DNA of 64,000 nt from Rutidosis leptorrhynchoides (GCF_046630445.1 NC_092339.1:82690001-82754000); one strand, 5' to 3'; shown: positions 1-11,994, counted from the first letter of the stretch. Program-made: numbers and translations. Notes: generated by a model from the letters alone, not told the origin.

Positions 1-1203
1 GGTTGTGAGTCGAAACAGAAAAAGATAACTTGTAGTAACAATGAGAGTTTCGCAGTGGTGATGGGATACACTATGGTGTGGCGTTTTTGTGATTCAAAGA
101 GAAATAGAAAACGAAAATAATAAGAATGTTTCGGTTGTTATGATGGTTACAAGGTGGTTTGGTCTCGGTTCATTAGCCGAAATAGAAATAGCAAGTAAAC
201 CATAAAATTTTAGTTTGGTTGTAGTCGAACAACATAAATAACAAGTCGTAGTTGCAGCAATTGCTCGAGTTCTGGTTTTCATAAAGGTGGTTGTTTTGGT
301 GGTCTCACGACGGTGATGGGTTTCATAAAGAAGAAGGAGGGTGGAGGGTTTGTAGGGTAGTGGAAGGTGCTCATGGTGATCTTGATGAAAGAAGCAAGAA
401 GGAGAATGGAATGAGTGTGGATATATCTCCCCTTCACTGCATACATACACTTATCTATATATATTAATTATATAATTATAATATTAATAATAATAATTAA
501 TAATAATAATAATAATAAATAATATAATAATATCAATCATAAGAATAATGCAAATGAAAAAGCAAATTGGGTGAATGAATTCAAACTCACGGATAAACAT
601 ACTATTACTCTAGCCGACAGTTTTTGCGGATATCATTTCGTACTCCGTTGTAAATTAGTGGCGGACAAAAGTGTTCGAAAAAATCTCAAATTTTTATTTT
701 AAGTTTCATTAATTATTTCGGTCATTATGATATAAAATTCGATCATTAACTATTAAATAAAAATTACATTAATTATTCACTCCCAACCCCAAGTAAAAAT
801 ATAAAAAGTTTTAAAATTCAACAAATAGTTTCTAAATACATTTTTTAATAAGTCTAAAATTTATAGAACTCATTTTCGGATCACCGTTTATTTTAAAATC
901 ATATAAGTTCGAATTAAATTTCTCTAAATAACAATCGAAACGTCCAACGAGTATTACAATCATTAAATAATTATATTTAATATACTCTATACATATATTT
1001 ATATTAATTTTTATATGTATACACATTTATTTACAAATAATGGTTCGTGAATCATCGAGACTGGTCGAAGGTCAATTGGATATATATGAAACAGTTCAAA
1101 TTTTTTGAGACTCAACCTAACAGACTTTGCTTATCGTGTCAGAAATATAATATCGTATCGAGAGTTTGATTTAAAATTGGTCGAAATTTTCCGGGTCATC
1201 ACA
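1..1203 (-). repeat. Gypsy (chromovirus-type) LTR fragment
   Basis: The right edge, read on the minus strand, begins TGTGATGACCCGGAAAATTT, the usual start of a large class of plant Gypsy LTRs. The body contains an AT-rich (TAA)n microsatellite near 470-530 and no credible coding sequence. The DNA beyond 1203 does not look like a polypurine tract or pol end, so this is a solo or truncated LTR. The left end lies outside the window. Confidence 0.55.
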
Positions 1204-1791
1204 GACCGTTTGTAATGTGAACGCAAACTCAAAACGTCAATATGATATAACTTAAACGACGAACTTCTCCACCCCTTTTAGTATATAAATATAAGGGTTA
1301 ATTATTCATTTTGCTCAAAAACTATAAAGTTCTAGTATAAATTCATGTTAAAATGTAAACCATTTTTGCCTTTGACCGACTTTGATTACCAAATTCGTTT
1401 TTGACCCATCAATTAACGTTGACCGTTTAATTAAACGGATTTTTGGAAATCAGAACGGATTGCTCTGAAAAAGGATTAATCGGGGAATAATAGGCGAGTA
1501 ATCGGATTTTTTACAACATTGATTATATGTATTCATCCAATACCGCAGTTCATCATTCAAGACATCTTCTATCTTCTATTTCAATTGAAAAAAGAAAAAA
1601 AACGCTTTCTGCCAATCGACACCCACCAAACTTTATTTTAGACTTGCCGCCACTATGATTCCAGCCCATTTATCTTTTTATCTTTATTTGTATCTTCTTT
1701 GTTAACAATAATAATCAGCGTGAGGATGAGTCATCTAGTTTGACTAGGTTCTAAACCCCGAAAAAAAAGGGAATATATAAAAAAAACAATC
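1204..1791. other. Non-coding AT-rich intergenic DNA
   Basis: No gene, RNA gene or clear repeat boundary is visible. The stretch is AT-rich with stop codons in all frames. Confidence 0.5.
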
Positions 1792-2061
1792 ATGTTTGCA
1801 GCATTGAAGAATACTGTTATCGTCGACAAAAGTAGCATATCAAAGCGGTACTTGATCCTTAAGCACAGCAAGCCACAGCGTAAAAGAAAAAAATGCTACG
1901 GAAAAGGAGAAGCCATCAAGAAATCTGCAACTCTATCGATGAGTATCAGTTTATTCAATGCAACAGATGGAAAAAAAGTTTCTTTTATTTCTTTATTTAA
2001 TATTTATTGCTTTCTCTCCAGTCCGAACTTTCGCGAGTTCGTCGTTCGAACTCCGGGGGAG

Positions 2062-2201
2062 TGTTAGATAATAGGTTAGGCCCAAGTCTTATATGTGGAC
2101 TTGGGTCCGTTAAGGTTTATATGGTTATTAGGGTTTCGGTATGTACTATAAATATCCTATGAGTAATGAATAATAATTCACGGGGTGTTCATTGTTTAAC
2201 A
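2062..2201 (+). repeat. Possible short Copia LTR after a polypurine tract
   Basis: A GGGGGAG tract at 2055-2061 is followed directly by TGTTAGATAATAGG, the layout of a Copia polypurine tract and 3' LTR start. A TATA-like CTATAAATA lies near 2147, and the segment can be ended at an AACA near 2201. No second copy or target-site duplication was found, so the boundaries are tentative. The open frame just upstream (1792-2067) resembles no protein I recognise. Confidence 0.35.
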
Positions 2202-2364
2202 AGTGTGTGGCCAGGTCTTCGACTTGACTTGGCAACATTGGGTTCATGTTCGCATTTATTGAGTCCAAATGTGCTGAGCATACTCATGATCACGGTGGAT
2301 CAGTGTCGCTTGCTTCAACGAAATTTTTTGTGTTTTTGAGATTGACGTTGCTGATGTTAATAAA

Positions 2365-3120
2365 TTGGATCTTCGATGGATTCGATCAGGTCCGCTTGCT
2401 CGCTCTAATCATTTGGTTATATTTGGTTTTGATGTGGATCTTCGGTTGCTCCTGTTCCAAATTCTAGACTTGCTGGTTGTTCGGTTATTGGTGCGAATGA
2501 GGCTTTACCCTCTTTTGAGAATTCGTATTGGCATACTTTACGTGGTGTTATGTGCGTTAAGGACAAAGAGTCAAGTGGTAAACGCTGATTTTCCCTTCGA
2601 AGAAGATATGGAGAATGTGTTTAGTGGGATTCAATTTGATTCCCTAGAGGAAGATGCTTCATTTGTGTGTGCGACTATGTCTCCGGTTAAAACACCTTGC
2701 TTCAAGTCGGTTATCTCACCCAAAAGTGGTGCAGGAGCATCACTTAATGGCAAGTGTAGTAGTTCTAGATCGAGAGGTGTAGAGTTTGTTGAAATGCAAG
2801 TTGTTTCCAATGATTATGTTCCCATTGTCCCGTCGAGTTTTGATGGTATTAAACAGAAGTTGGTGAAGAATAAAGATAATTTGGTTGTCTAAGAGTTACC
2901 GATTCGGGATCATGTTGTGGCGCGTAACAAAAATAGAAGTGGGCTCGTTTTCTTTGTAGACCTCGAGCAACGAGGTGTTATTCCACCATCAACGACTACT
3001 TTGGTGGACAACGGTTCGTCTAACATTTTAACATTTAGGTATGAGAACCGTGCGGGAAAAAAGAAAAGGCGAGACAAAGTCGATGGCATTGTGGTGAAAC
3101 GGGATCCTAACGATTGTTAA
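2365..3120 (+). other. Unassigned open frames, transposon-like
   Basis: Two consecutive open stretches (2365-2892, 175 codons; 2917-3120, 67 codons) lie on the plus strand with a less AT-rich composition than the flanks. The first has an acidic segment around codons 75-100 and a Ser/Lys-rich second half. The second ends in a basic run (AGKKKRRDK). A short stop-containing gap separates them. I recognise no domain. They could be the decayed first ORF of a LINE or part of a host pseudogene, and I assign no function. Confidence 0.25.
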
Positions 3121-4210
3121 GCATTCGGCTTGGTTCGTTTCCTTTGTTTTTTATTTCCTTTAGGTCCTATTTAGTGTATGTTCGTTGCGTTTTAGATGTT
3201 TGTTGGTTTAGATGTCTTTTGGTTGCGTTGTGCTTTTGGTTCGGATGATGTAATTTCGATTTTGGTTTTAGTTGCTTGTTTATTGTTTCCGGTTAAACTA
3301 GTAGATAGATAGCAGTTAATTTTATGTTTTCTAGTTCCGAGCCTAAACTCTTGTTCGACTTTTTCATCTTTTGATAAAAACATCTTTGTTTTATAGTATT
3401 CGTTTTTTTAGCAATAAGCACATGATATAAATTTGGGGATTCACATCATTAGACAATTCCGAACATATATTTCCTTATCGGGACTCATCATATCAACAAT
3501 TCCTCACTAAGACTATCAACAATTCCTCACTAAGACTAACCAGAACTAAATCACTTTCAATCATGACATACTTACCAAAATCAATTATTTTATTCTTTTT
3601 AATATAAAACATTAAACTAAAAAATATGTATAGCATTACACCAAAATTAAAATTACAAATAAAAATAAATAACATTACATAATAATTAGAAATATACTCT
3701 CTCTATCCCAAATCTATTGTCCCGAGACAAAAATACAATTTAAGAAAAAATGATTATCACATGTACTTTTTTGTTACTTTCTAATTTTACCCCTTACTTT
3801 TTACCTATCTTTTTGTCTTACATGTATAAAGTAAGGGTATAAAAAAGACTTTTTGTGCCGTTGGTCCCTCCATTATACACAAAAAGTTAACAAACATCCC
3901 TTCGGGTTTTTTTTTGCTAACAATATCCTTCCATTATCTCATTTAAACATATCAAGTCTCTACGTCAAATTGCTGTTAAAAAAGTCCGTTAAATCTTGAC
4001 ATGTGGATTGTATGTGAGGTTTAATTTGTCATTTTACTCATCTTCATGTTTGTTTTTCTCAGAATTACAAATCCTAAATTTAAAATTAAATAAAAACTAA
4101 ATTATTACTATTACTGTGAAGATGATAATAACCACAAATTACTATGAACACGATAACAAAAAACACATAAATTAACACATAAAATCTAACAAAACCTTAT
4201 AAATCAATTT
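3121..4210. other. Non-coding DNA with a Stowaway-like MITE end
   Basis: No gene is seen. At about 3694 the sequence TACTCTCTCTATCCCAAAT followed by ATTGTCCCGAGAC resembles the terminal repeat of plant Stowaway (Tc1/mariner) MITEs. The opposite terminus is not clearly present, so this is at most a truncated copy. The 3850-4090 part looks like a common dispersed plant repeat but is unassigned. Confidence 0.3.
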
Positions 4211-4215
4211 GTTCA

Positions 4216-7200
4216 TATAACACCCCGCCAAATTCTCATCTGATGGTGTGTTAATCATAGGTCCCACAGTTAACAGTTACACCCCCTATATGAGACGTTT
4301 CAAAGCAATCGCATTTAATTTTATTAAAAAGCTGACTTTCAAAACATAAGTCAATAAATCCCACAATAAGTAACACTGTTGTGATCATAACCGCAAGCTA
4401 ACAGTATTAAATAGTTGTAAAAAGTTTTAAATGCGAAAGTAAATAATGTCTTTAATAAGCATGCTGACTCCACGGCCAGACCAAGCATCAAACACAGCGA
4501 AAGTCTACCTCTTAAGGACCTGAGAATAAAACACGCAAAACAGGTCAAAAATAATGTTGGTGAATCTACAGGTTTAAAATAATGTAAAAGTATCTGAAAA
4601 ACAATTATCAGAAAATAGTTCAAGTTCATTGACCACGAGATTTTACAAGTACAACTCCAAGTTGCGAAACATTTACATAATCTACGAGCACCTGAATACT
4701 AGCAATGACCAGAGTATAGAATCCACTACACTCCTTTTACCCCATAAGGATGTTATACACTTATTCGAGTGTATCTAATGTTCAAAGTAAATGCGCCACG
4801 GTTAATTTTGTTTGGGCGAGGTTTGTCTAACCTAACGGATCCGTCCATCTAAATTGTGCTTACCCGAAGGTAATAAAAGTATTCAAGCTAGGGGCTTTAT
4901 GAACAAACTCAATATGTATAATAAGTACTCATGTCAACATAAAAGTATTTATATAAATGTAAGTAATCAGCGTGTATTCTCATCCCAAAAATAGTAAGTA
5001 AAAGTGGGACTGTAGACTCACCTTCGATAAAGCTCGGATTAAAGACAAATGACTTGTGCGATTTAGTACAGAGAAGCGCAACCTAAGTATACATATTTAG
5101 GTTGGTCAACATATAAGTCTTTTATAATAGTGGTTTCATAGAGTAAGTTGTCTTATTGCTCGATTCGACGAATTTCAAAGTAAAAGTCAACTAATTCATG
5201 CAAGTCAAATAAAGTCAACCAAAGTCAAATCAAAAGTCAAACTTGGTCAAAGTAGTCAACTAAAGTCAACATCAGTAGGTTCATGTCAAAAGTTGGTCAA
5301 CATGTCAAACTTAGGTCAAACAACACGTTTTAGATCATAAATGGTCAAGTATGCGATCACATATTATCGTTATGCATAACGTTCATGTACTTGTAGCAAA
5401 CGACGCATAATATCTCATGGCACGTAATTCATGGTAATATGGAAAACTCCAAATCACAAGTAGACTCAAAATCGATTCCAAAAATTTTGTCCAGGGTCTC
5501 ATACGATGTCTACAAGTCGGGATTCAGAAGGGGTACATTTATGGTTTACTAAATCAGTTTCTGACCGCGCACTGATCTCGTAATGGCTATAACTAGAGCT
5601 AGAGACATGCAATTAACGCAAGGTCAGTGGCCATGGTTCAAGGACAATTCAAAATATCACGTATCCGAAAATGAGCAACTTTGGTTTAGCCAATTGGTAC
5701 AGTTTATTCATTCAAGTTGGATGTTCTGTTTCAGCTCAATTCAGAATTTTTCAAAACTATGGCCCTAGTGTGCACAATGCATAAGGTTTCAGATGTTGCA
5801 ACAAACTAAACATATATCACATAACATATAAATATTCATATTCCAGAAGCATTCATGTTAATTCACAAAACACAAACCACAGAGTACAAATCAGAGAACA
5901 AGTGGCAGATTCGATCCTAGTTTAGCTAGTCACTTTCGCATGCAATTATCCGAAGACCTAGATACAATTAGACCATGATATCTACATGAAAAGTGAATTA
6001 CTTTTTATGTACATTATAGATATGAAAAGCTCTAATCTCAGAAGCCAACCAATTTTAGCATACAAGTCCATTTTCATGCATGTGCTGGAAAAATCTACGT
6101 TTTCATTCGATTAATCATATCACGAGTTTTACTCAAGCAAATGACATGATATCGTAGTGTAACCTGAGTGTTTTTGAATTATCTATCCAATGGTAATCAA
6201 TACATAAGCCAATTCGTGACCTATCAATACCAGTTTTCTGATCAAGCATAAAAACACAACGATAATTCAAACGGTCATAACTTAAGCATACGGAAACGAA
6301 AATACGCGAATCCAAAGCCTAAAATTAATAGTTTTTCGATCTCTTTATATCTAGATAATAATCATTTACAGAAAACAAGTCCATAAAATCAGTATCATCA
6401 ATAAACAATTCGGTTTTCAATCAAAACAATCAATACGAACAATCTAACGATTAAACAAGCATACAAACACCATGAATCGAGCAATTGACCAACATAAACT
6501 ATGAAACCTTATGAAATCAGAATTTTTAAAGCTAGGGTTCATGTGATTATACCTTTGATCGCGAAAATAATTATACCCACACGTAGAGGACGATGTGAAT
6601 TTCAAGTTTCGTGTTGAAGGTTTTTTTCTAATTGTGAAAAACTGATGTGATGGGATGGTGTTGGTTGATCGACGATGGGAGGAAGAAAAAGGGAGCAGTC
6701 GACTGAAAAATAATTAGGATAGGGGATTATGCAGTGTTTAGGTTTAACAAGCCTTTTTATATGTAGGGCTCAATTACTAAATAACATGTATAATACACTA
6801 GTGGCCCAAAGTGGAAAGAAAAGGGGGTGGGGGTATGGGTTTCGGCCGAATGGCCCATGGGGTGAGTCCCCGGGTTCGTGTTGTTCAATTCCTTGTACTC
6901 GTGGTCCGTTTCAAGTGCCGTTTAGACGTACCGAAGGCCCGGAACGCTAAACCGATCGTTAAAACGCAACCAAACGTTTAATATATTAAAAACCCAATAA
7001 ATTAAATATTTTTAAAAAGTTAATAATTATTAAAATAATTATTAAAATAAACCCGAGCGTTTCGTTGCTCGAAAAGTAGTTATCCAAACCGTATCGTTTT
7101 AATCGTATTTCTTTATCCGAAATATATTTTCAAATTAATATCAACCCATAATAATTATCGTAACCCTCCAAAAAATCAAGTATGTATTTAATACACATAA

Positions 7201-7281
7201 ACACATAAAACGTCAAGTAATCGCCGTTAAATTAACTAACAGAAAGTTAACGGAAGTGACGGAAAAAGCAGGGTTGTTACA
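4216..7281 (-). repeat. Solo Gypsy LTR, 3066 bp, with target-site duplication
   Basis: On the minus strand it starts TGTAACAACCC (at 7281) and ends CGGGGTGTTATA (at 4216). The 5-bp duplication GTTCA lies at 4211-4215 and 7282-7286. Internal blocks, such as the 'acctgagaa' block near 4520 and the 'catcccaa...aaagtgggact' block near 4985, match in order the LTRs of the chromovirus elements at 32739 and 36331. It is therefore a distant member of the same superfamily. There is no internal region, so it is a solo LTR left by LTR-LTR recombination. The terminus reads TG...TA rather than TG...CA. Confidence 0.75.
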
Positions 7282-7286
7282 GTTCA

Positions 7287-8889
7287 TCACCACTAATCCG
7301 CGCTCAATTCGTTCCCTTATCTTTTCTCCTGCCAAAAAAATCAATCAAGAAAATATCTTCAATGTCTATCGTCTTCCTTCTCTCTTTATATGTACCTTTG
7401 CCGGAAGAGAAACCAAACAACCTATGTACCTTCTGAAGAGAGGGAGTGAGTGAAATAGACGGTAGAATCAGATTGAACAATACCTTCAAATAGTACTTCG
7501 GTACTTGTGTCATGGTTACTAACATCATTAAGCTTAAAATGAATCACCAAAAGTTCCTGCCAAGATCAAACTTAAATTGAATGTTGCAATTACATGTAAA
7601 GTTAGTTGATCTATTTTGTAAAAAAGAATGTTTTTCGACATTTTTTGGTAGCATTGAAGGGTTGTTCCTTTTATGAAAGTTGCCTCCTTTATCGTTGAGG
7701 AAAAGAAAAAAAGAAAAGGTTAGTTGATTTTTTTGGTAAAAAAAATTTTTTCCGACATCTTTTGGTAACATTGAAGGGTTGGTTCTTTTATGAGAGTTGA
7801 TTCTTTTATCGTTGGAGACCAAAAAAAAGAAGTGAAATGACGAAAATATCCCTGATTACTATTGATGAATAGTGCTACATGGTTTTGTCTATTAGATACG
7901 TAGATAATTATCTCCTTGATTTGAAACATATACAACATACACATATGTGAACCAACACATGCAACAAAATAAAGATCGTACAAAAATTATCTCACTGATT
8001 TGAAACATATACAACATACACATATGTAAACCAACAGATGTATTATCTCATTGAATTGAAACATATAGAGCAGAGATACACGATGTATTACCTCAAAGAA
8101 ATATTGCAGCAGTGTTAAATTGGAACCAATGAGCAGAGATACACGATGCAATTTTGAGTCTGGGCTTTAATAGGGTGAAGATAACTGAATTTCGTGGGAA
8201 ATTTCTAAAATATTGGAAGGCTATTTAAGTAATTTAAATATCACAAAGCTCTGATAGAATGTTAAACGCTAGATGCATCAGCGTTTGTAAAGGGGCTTTT
8301 TCTCATCCTCAAAAAGCTACAAGCTCCTGTCACCAAACGAACTTTTTATTATGTAGGAGTTTTTTTTATAAAAGCTAAAAACTTCAAAAAGCTCTCTGCC
8401 AAACATATTCAGTCTTCTTTTCTGGATGATCGAACTAGTGGAGACTACTTTAATGAATACAATTAAGCTCGACCCAAAGATGATCTTATGATATTGATGA
8501 TCGTAAAATTCACCTAATGCTAATATGAAACTTAATATTTTAATTAATGCAGAAGCGAACAATGTGATTTGATCGTAAATTTGAAGCAAAAAGGTGGACG
8601 CCTATGAAATCACCTATAATTTGTTTCTTTAGAAAATGATAAAAACTTTATAAACCGGAAATAGAATGCTGGAAAGTGGAGACGATCGCGGTGCTTATCA
8701 TTTTTGGCTCTGCCACAACAGTGCTACCCCAAATCGTATGTTCAACTTTATGACTTTATTATGTAACAAAACATGTACAAGTATTTTGCTAAACAATCAC
8801 ATACATAGTCCACTTCTGCATAGCCCAATACGTTAACTTATGGTTTCCTTGCAAAGAAAAATTGAAATTTTGCTTCTTCACTTTCACCT
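7287..8889. other. Non-coding DNA with short direct duplications
   Basis: No gene is seen. An approximately 115-bp segment is duplicated with divergence (about 7615-7700 and 7730-7815; both carry 'ttgaagggttg.ttc.ttttatga'). A second duplication (about 7910-7965 and 7988-8040) shares 'gatttgaaacatatacaaca'. A third, shorter one repeats 'gagcagagatacacgatg' near 8071 and 8131. These look like local replication-slippage duplications. Confidence 0.45.
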
Positions 8890-8939
8890 TTAAAAGTGAT
8901 TAGTTCAACAAATGAAATTGAAATCGAGTATTTTGAAAT

Positions 8940-9616
8940 GATTTTGAAAAGGATTCCTGTCTGAGCGGAGACAAACGTGGTATACACTTAGACTCATTTT
9001 GTTGCCCGGTTTGTGACAACGATATCGAGACAGTAGAACATACACTACTCCAAGATCTTTGGAATCGAGTATTTCGGTGGTGAAATGCTGGCAGCTTATC
9101 GTTCTTGAACCTCGACGAAATGTTCCAAGGTAAAACCAATGCATCTCACCAAAACTCGACATCATTGTTGTGGCAAGCTATCGAATGGATTTGTGCAGCG
9201 GCGGAATTTGAACTCGGATACAGGTGGAGCGAGTGTAAATTTTTTTTAATTCTTTCATAGTCAGCAGGGACGAACACTAAAAAAAACTTATTTTTTAGTA
9301 ATTTTTTTTAGTGTAAAAATTTTTGTTCCGTAAAATCCAGGGTGGGCGGACACCACCTTTGGGATACCTTAAGTACCGCCACTGGATTTGTGGTTATGTC
9401 ATATGGCGTAATCGAAACCTTGTAGTATTCCAAAAGAAGAAGGGTAATGGTCCTATAGCTCTAAACAAAATACTAATCAAATCGTTTGAATGAATCTCTA
9501 GACGGTCGAAGAAACACTCGTTAGATTGGAAGCAATAGCTAATCAATCCGAGCACCTTCAATTACCATGGTTAAAACTAGTTATATACTGATGTTGTCGT
9601 TTATGTAGTCGAGTTT
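8940..9616 (+). pseudogene. LINE ORF2 C-terminal remnant (zf-RVT region)
   Basis: Plus-strand translation with a few frame jumps gives KRGIHLDSFCCPVCDNDIET, then VEHTLL and LWNRVFRWW. This is the C-terminal zinc-binding (zf-RVT) segment of plant LINE reverse transcriptases, with the CPxCxxxxET..H core visible. After a small MITE insertion the frame resumes as WICGYVIWRNRNLVVFQKKK. The element is 5'-truncated and has premature stops. Its last part lies beyond the Tork-like insertion, at 22478-22594. Confidence 0.7.
9196..9384. mobile_element. hAT-type MITE inside the LINE remnant
   Basis: This 189-bp element has terminal inverted repeats CAGCGGCGGA and (reverse complement of the right end) CAGTGGCGGT, typical of the hAT superfamily. 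It is flanked by the 8-bp duplication GATTTGTG at 9188-9195 and 9385-9392. Removing the element and one duplication restores the LINE reading frame. It has no coding capacity. Confidence 0.85.
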
Positions 9617-9681
9617 GTTGGAAAACCGTGTGTACTTTTAAATCAGATTAACGCAGAGGATAGTTAAAATAATAATCAATT
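9617..9681 (-). repeat. Tork-like 3' LTR, terminal 65 bp
   Basis: This is the outer end of the 3' LTR, from TGTTGGAAAACCG to the Copia insertion site. The rest continues at 16150 after the CAATT duplication. Confidence 0.8.
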
Positions 9682-9919
9682 TGTTATAAAATATCTAGAT
9701 TGTGTTATAAAATATCTAGATTGGATGTTAATTTTATTATTATTATATTTCTTGCATAGTAATATTTTATACTATAAATAGACATGTATGGTAACCATTT
9801 AAGGTGTACCATTTCTCTTGAAATATCAATATCAATATTTCTTCTCTCCTTCTTCTCTCTTTTTCTCTCTTTGTTCTTATAACCATTAAAGGTAGTTATA
9901 AGCCTACTGAATTATAACA
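9682..9919 (+). repeat. Copia 5' LTR (238 bp)
   Basis: It starts TGTTATAAAATATC and ends AATTATAACA. The first 21 bases are nearly duplicated in tandem. ACTATAAATAG near 9770 is a good TATA box, and a CT-rich stretch follows. GTTATCAGCACGA directly after the LTR is where the primer binding site would be. Confidence 0.9.
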
Positions 9920-10096
9920 CGTTATCAGCACGAAGAGCTTAGTGTAATCAAAGGATATCTCAAACGATCACAAGTCAGTGATCAAGGTATGAAATTATTA
10001 ATAATTTTCAGACTCGAATATATCAAACTTCTACTAACATTTTGAACTACTAATTTTTATTAAGTTCTTAGTGCATTTGTATTGTTCTTATTATAT

Positions 10097-10319
10097 GGTT
10101 GGCTCTGCCACCTAAATTATATATGGTCGACACTGTCGCCTAACTATCATTTATGTTTACTAACTCTTATTAACTTCACTAACATTTATATTTATGTTAT
10201 TTAAGTTATATATGGTCGGTTATACCGCCTGAATTATATTTTCTGTAATCTAACTCCTATTAACTTCACTAACACTTATATTTATGTTATTTAAGTTATA
10301 TATGGTCGGTTATACCGCC
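10097..10319 (+). repeat. Array of four bulged hairpins in the Copia leader
   Basis: Four 16-nt motifs (10097-10112, 10125-10140, 10214-10229, 10304-10319) share one plan: GG, an unpaired T, a 4-bp stem, a 3-nt loop, the stem complement and CC. The stems are TGGC/GCCA, CGAC/GTCG and CGGT/ACCG (twice); the loops are TCT, ACT and TAT. Stem bases differ between copies but pairing is kept, which is the pattern expected of a selected RNA structure. They lie in the 5' leader between the LTR and the coding remnants, where packaging or translation signals would be. The function is unknown. Confidence 0.7.
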
Positions 10320-10385
10320 TGAATTATATTTTCTGTAATCTAACTCTTATTAACTTCACTAACATTTATATTTATGTTAATAAGA
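10206..10385 (+). repeat. 90-bp tandem repeat in the Copia leader
   Basis: There are two nearly identical 90-bp units beginning TTATATATGGTCGG at 10206 and 10296. A shorter, diverged relative precedes them at about 10115-10205. Each unit carries one of the bulged hairpins. Confidence 0.8.
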
Positions 10386-10394
10386 CCTCATGAT

Positions 10395-10465
10395 TGTACG
10401 CAACACGTCATTTGACAACACGGTACTTTATGTACGCAACACGTCATTTGACAACATGGTACCGT
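10395..10465 (+). repeat. Direct duplication of about 32 bp
   Basis: Two copies of TGTACGCAACACGTCATTTG followed by ACAACAYGGTAC start at about 10395 and 10431. Each contains the palindrome GTCATTTGAC. They lie in a short open frame (10390-10572) that resembles no known gag. Confidence 0.6.
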
Positions 10466-10896
10466 GGGTCGAAATTAATTTCGATCAATACGAATACGAT
10501 GAGGTCTTTATATGTTATCTAACATTTATGATTACTTATGCAATTAATCATTATTTATTTCATGCATACTAATGTTTATTCTTAAATTTATAATCTTAAA
10601 AGTTAAAATAAGAAAAAGTAGTTTGTATTTTTATTAAAAGTAAATCTTAAAAGTTAAAATAAAAAAAAAGGAATGGTAAAATGGAGTAGTTTTTTTTGTC
10701 AAAAATGAAGTATTGAAAATGAAGTGGTCTCCTTCTATAATTAAAAAAAAAATTGTACCTAATTGCTATTATCTGTCCTCGTATTTTTTTTTTCCTTCTT
10801 TTCCTTACTTTATCTCAAAAACCGAAATTCCTTTTTTTGATAAGTCTTGGGCCGAGACAACTACTCATCAGATGGAATTTAATCATACACGTTTAA

Positions 10897-11509
10897 GAGG
10901 GTGTTTGGGGTAGCGTTTTGAGAAAGATTTTTTGATTATTACGTTTTATAAACGTAAAAAAATTGATTTTTAGTGTTTGGCAATTAATCTTTGAAAAGTG
11001 ATTATGTACGTTTAGGAAGCATCAAAACGCGGTTATGAAACAGTAGCACTCAGCATACTGCACCAAAACGCAATAAAATTCTAGAGTCAAAATTACTTAA
11101 ATATCCTAAAAAGAATTAGTCATGTTTTTTTTTAATGGGTACAACAAGGGTATTATTAGGCACTAAGAAAGAGAGCAAACATGATGGCTAATGAATTCAA
11201 ACTTGATTACCCTTCGGTGGTAGTATATATAATTTGATTTATTACGGTATTGTCATGTCTTTAAAATATATTATTTGATATAAGATATCCAATAATTTGA
11301 CATTACGATGTCTATCTTAGTCATTTTAGTCATTAATTATTGGATTTCAAATATCTAAAAAAATGAATATTTAATTATTGCGATATCAAACATTATAATC
11401 AAATCCAAACACTATTTATTTACAACACGTTTTGCTGCAGCTGATTATTTGATTCTAATTATTTAAAACGCATAATCATTTTTTTCAAATCGCAAATCCA
11501 AACACCCCC
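10897..11509. mobile_element. PIF/Harbinger-type MITE (613 bp)
   Basis: The termini are GAGGGTGTTTGG and, inverted, GGGGGTGTTTGG, flanked by the 3-bp duplication TAA (10894-10896 and 11510-11512). The family is known for TTA/TAA target sites and GGGTGTTTGG ends. It has no transposase reading frame. It lies within the Copia interior where gag would be expected. Confidence 0.75.
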
Positions 11510-11939
11510 TAAATAAATCTAGTGTTAAAGGCAAGTGGGGGTATCAAAGAATTGAAGTGGAAACATGTACGTGTAAAACAAGTCAAGCGAAAGAGGTCCC
11601 TACTACCTTATTAAACTAATTGGGTGCCAAATTGTTTAATGGCAAGATTCTTTTTTGGTTGGTTGGGTCACGGATTTTAGACAAGCTTTATGGGCAGATT
11701 TTTTTTATTGCAACAGGGTAAAAACTTTTTTCCAAACTTGTCAAATATTTTGTTAAAAACGTGACCGTTGAAAAAAGGAGATTGAATAATAAAACTTAAA
11801 AAACATTTTTTTTTTTTGAGTGTGCATCAAAATGGCCCATTTAATAATGGGGAGTTAAAAAGATAGTCAAAATTATTTCAACGAACAAGGGTTCAATTGG
11901 ATGTTTCTTAAAAAAATAAATAAATAAAAAAAATCCGCG

Positions 11940-11994
11940 GGTACGGGTGATGGATCCAATAAATCCGCATCCACGACCCGCGGGTGTCATCCCT
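11940..11994. repeat. Isolated hAT-like MITE terminus
   Basis: The right edge reads ACCCGCGGGTGTCATCCCTA, which inverts to TAGGGATGACACCCGCGGGT and resembles the TAGGGATG ends of hAT MITEs, such as the one at 16987. No partner terminus is visible upstream, so it is a truncated copy. Confidence 0.35.

Noticed and set aside
94..450. 118-codon minus-strand open frame
   Set aside because: It lies within a Gypsy LTR fragment, has a low-complexity His/Thr/Ser composition and no recognisable domain. Treated as chance.
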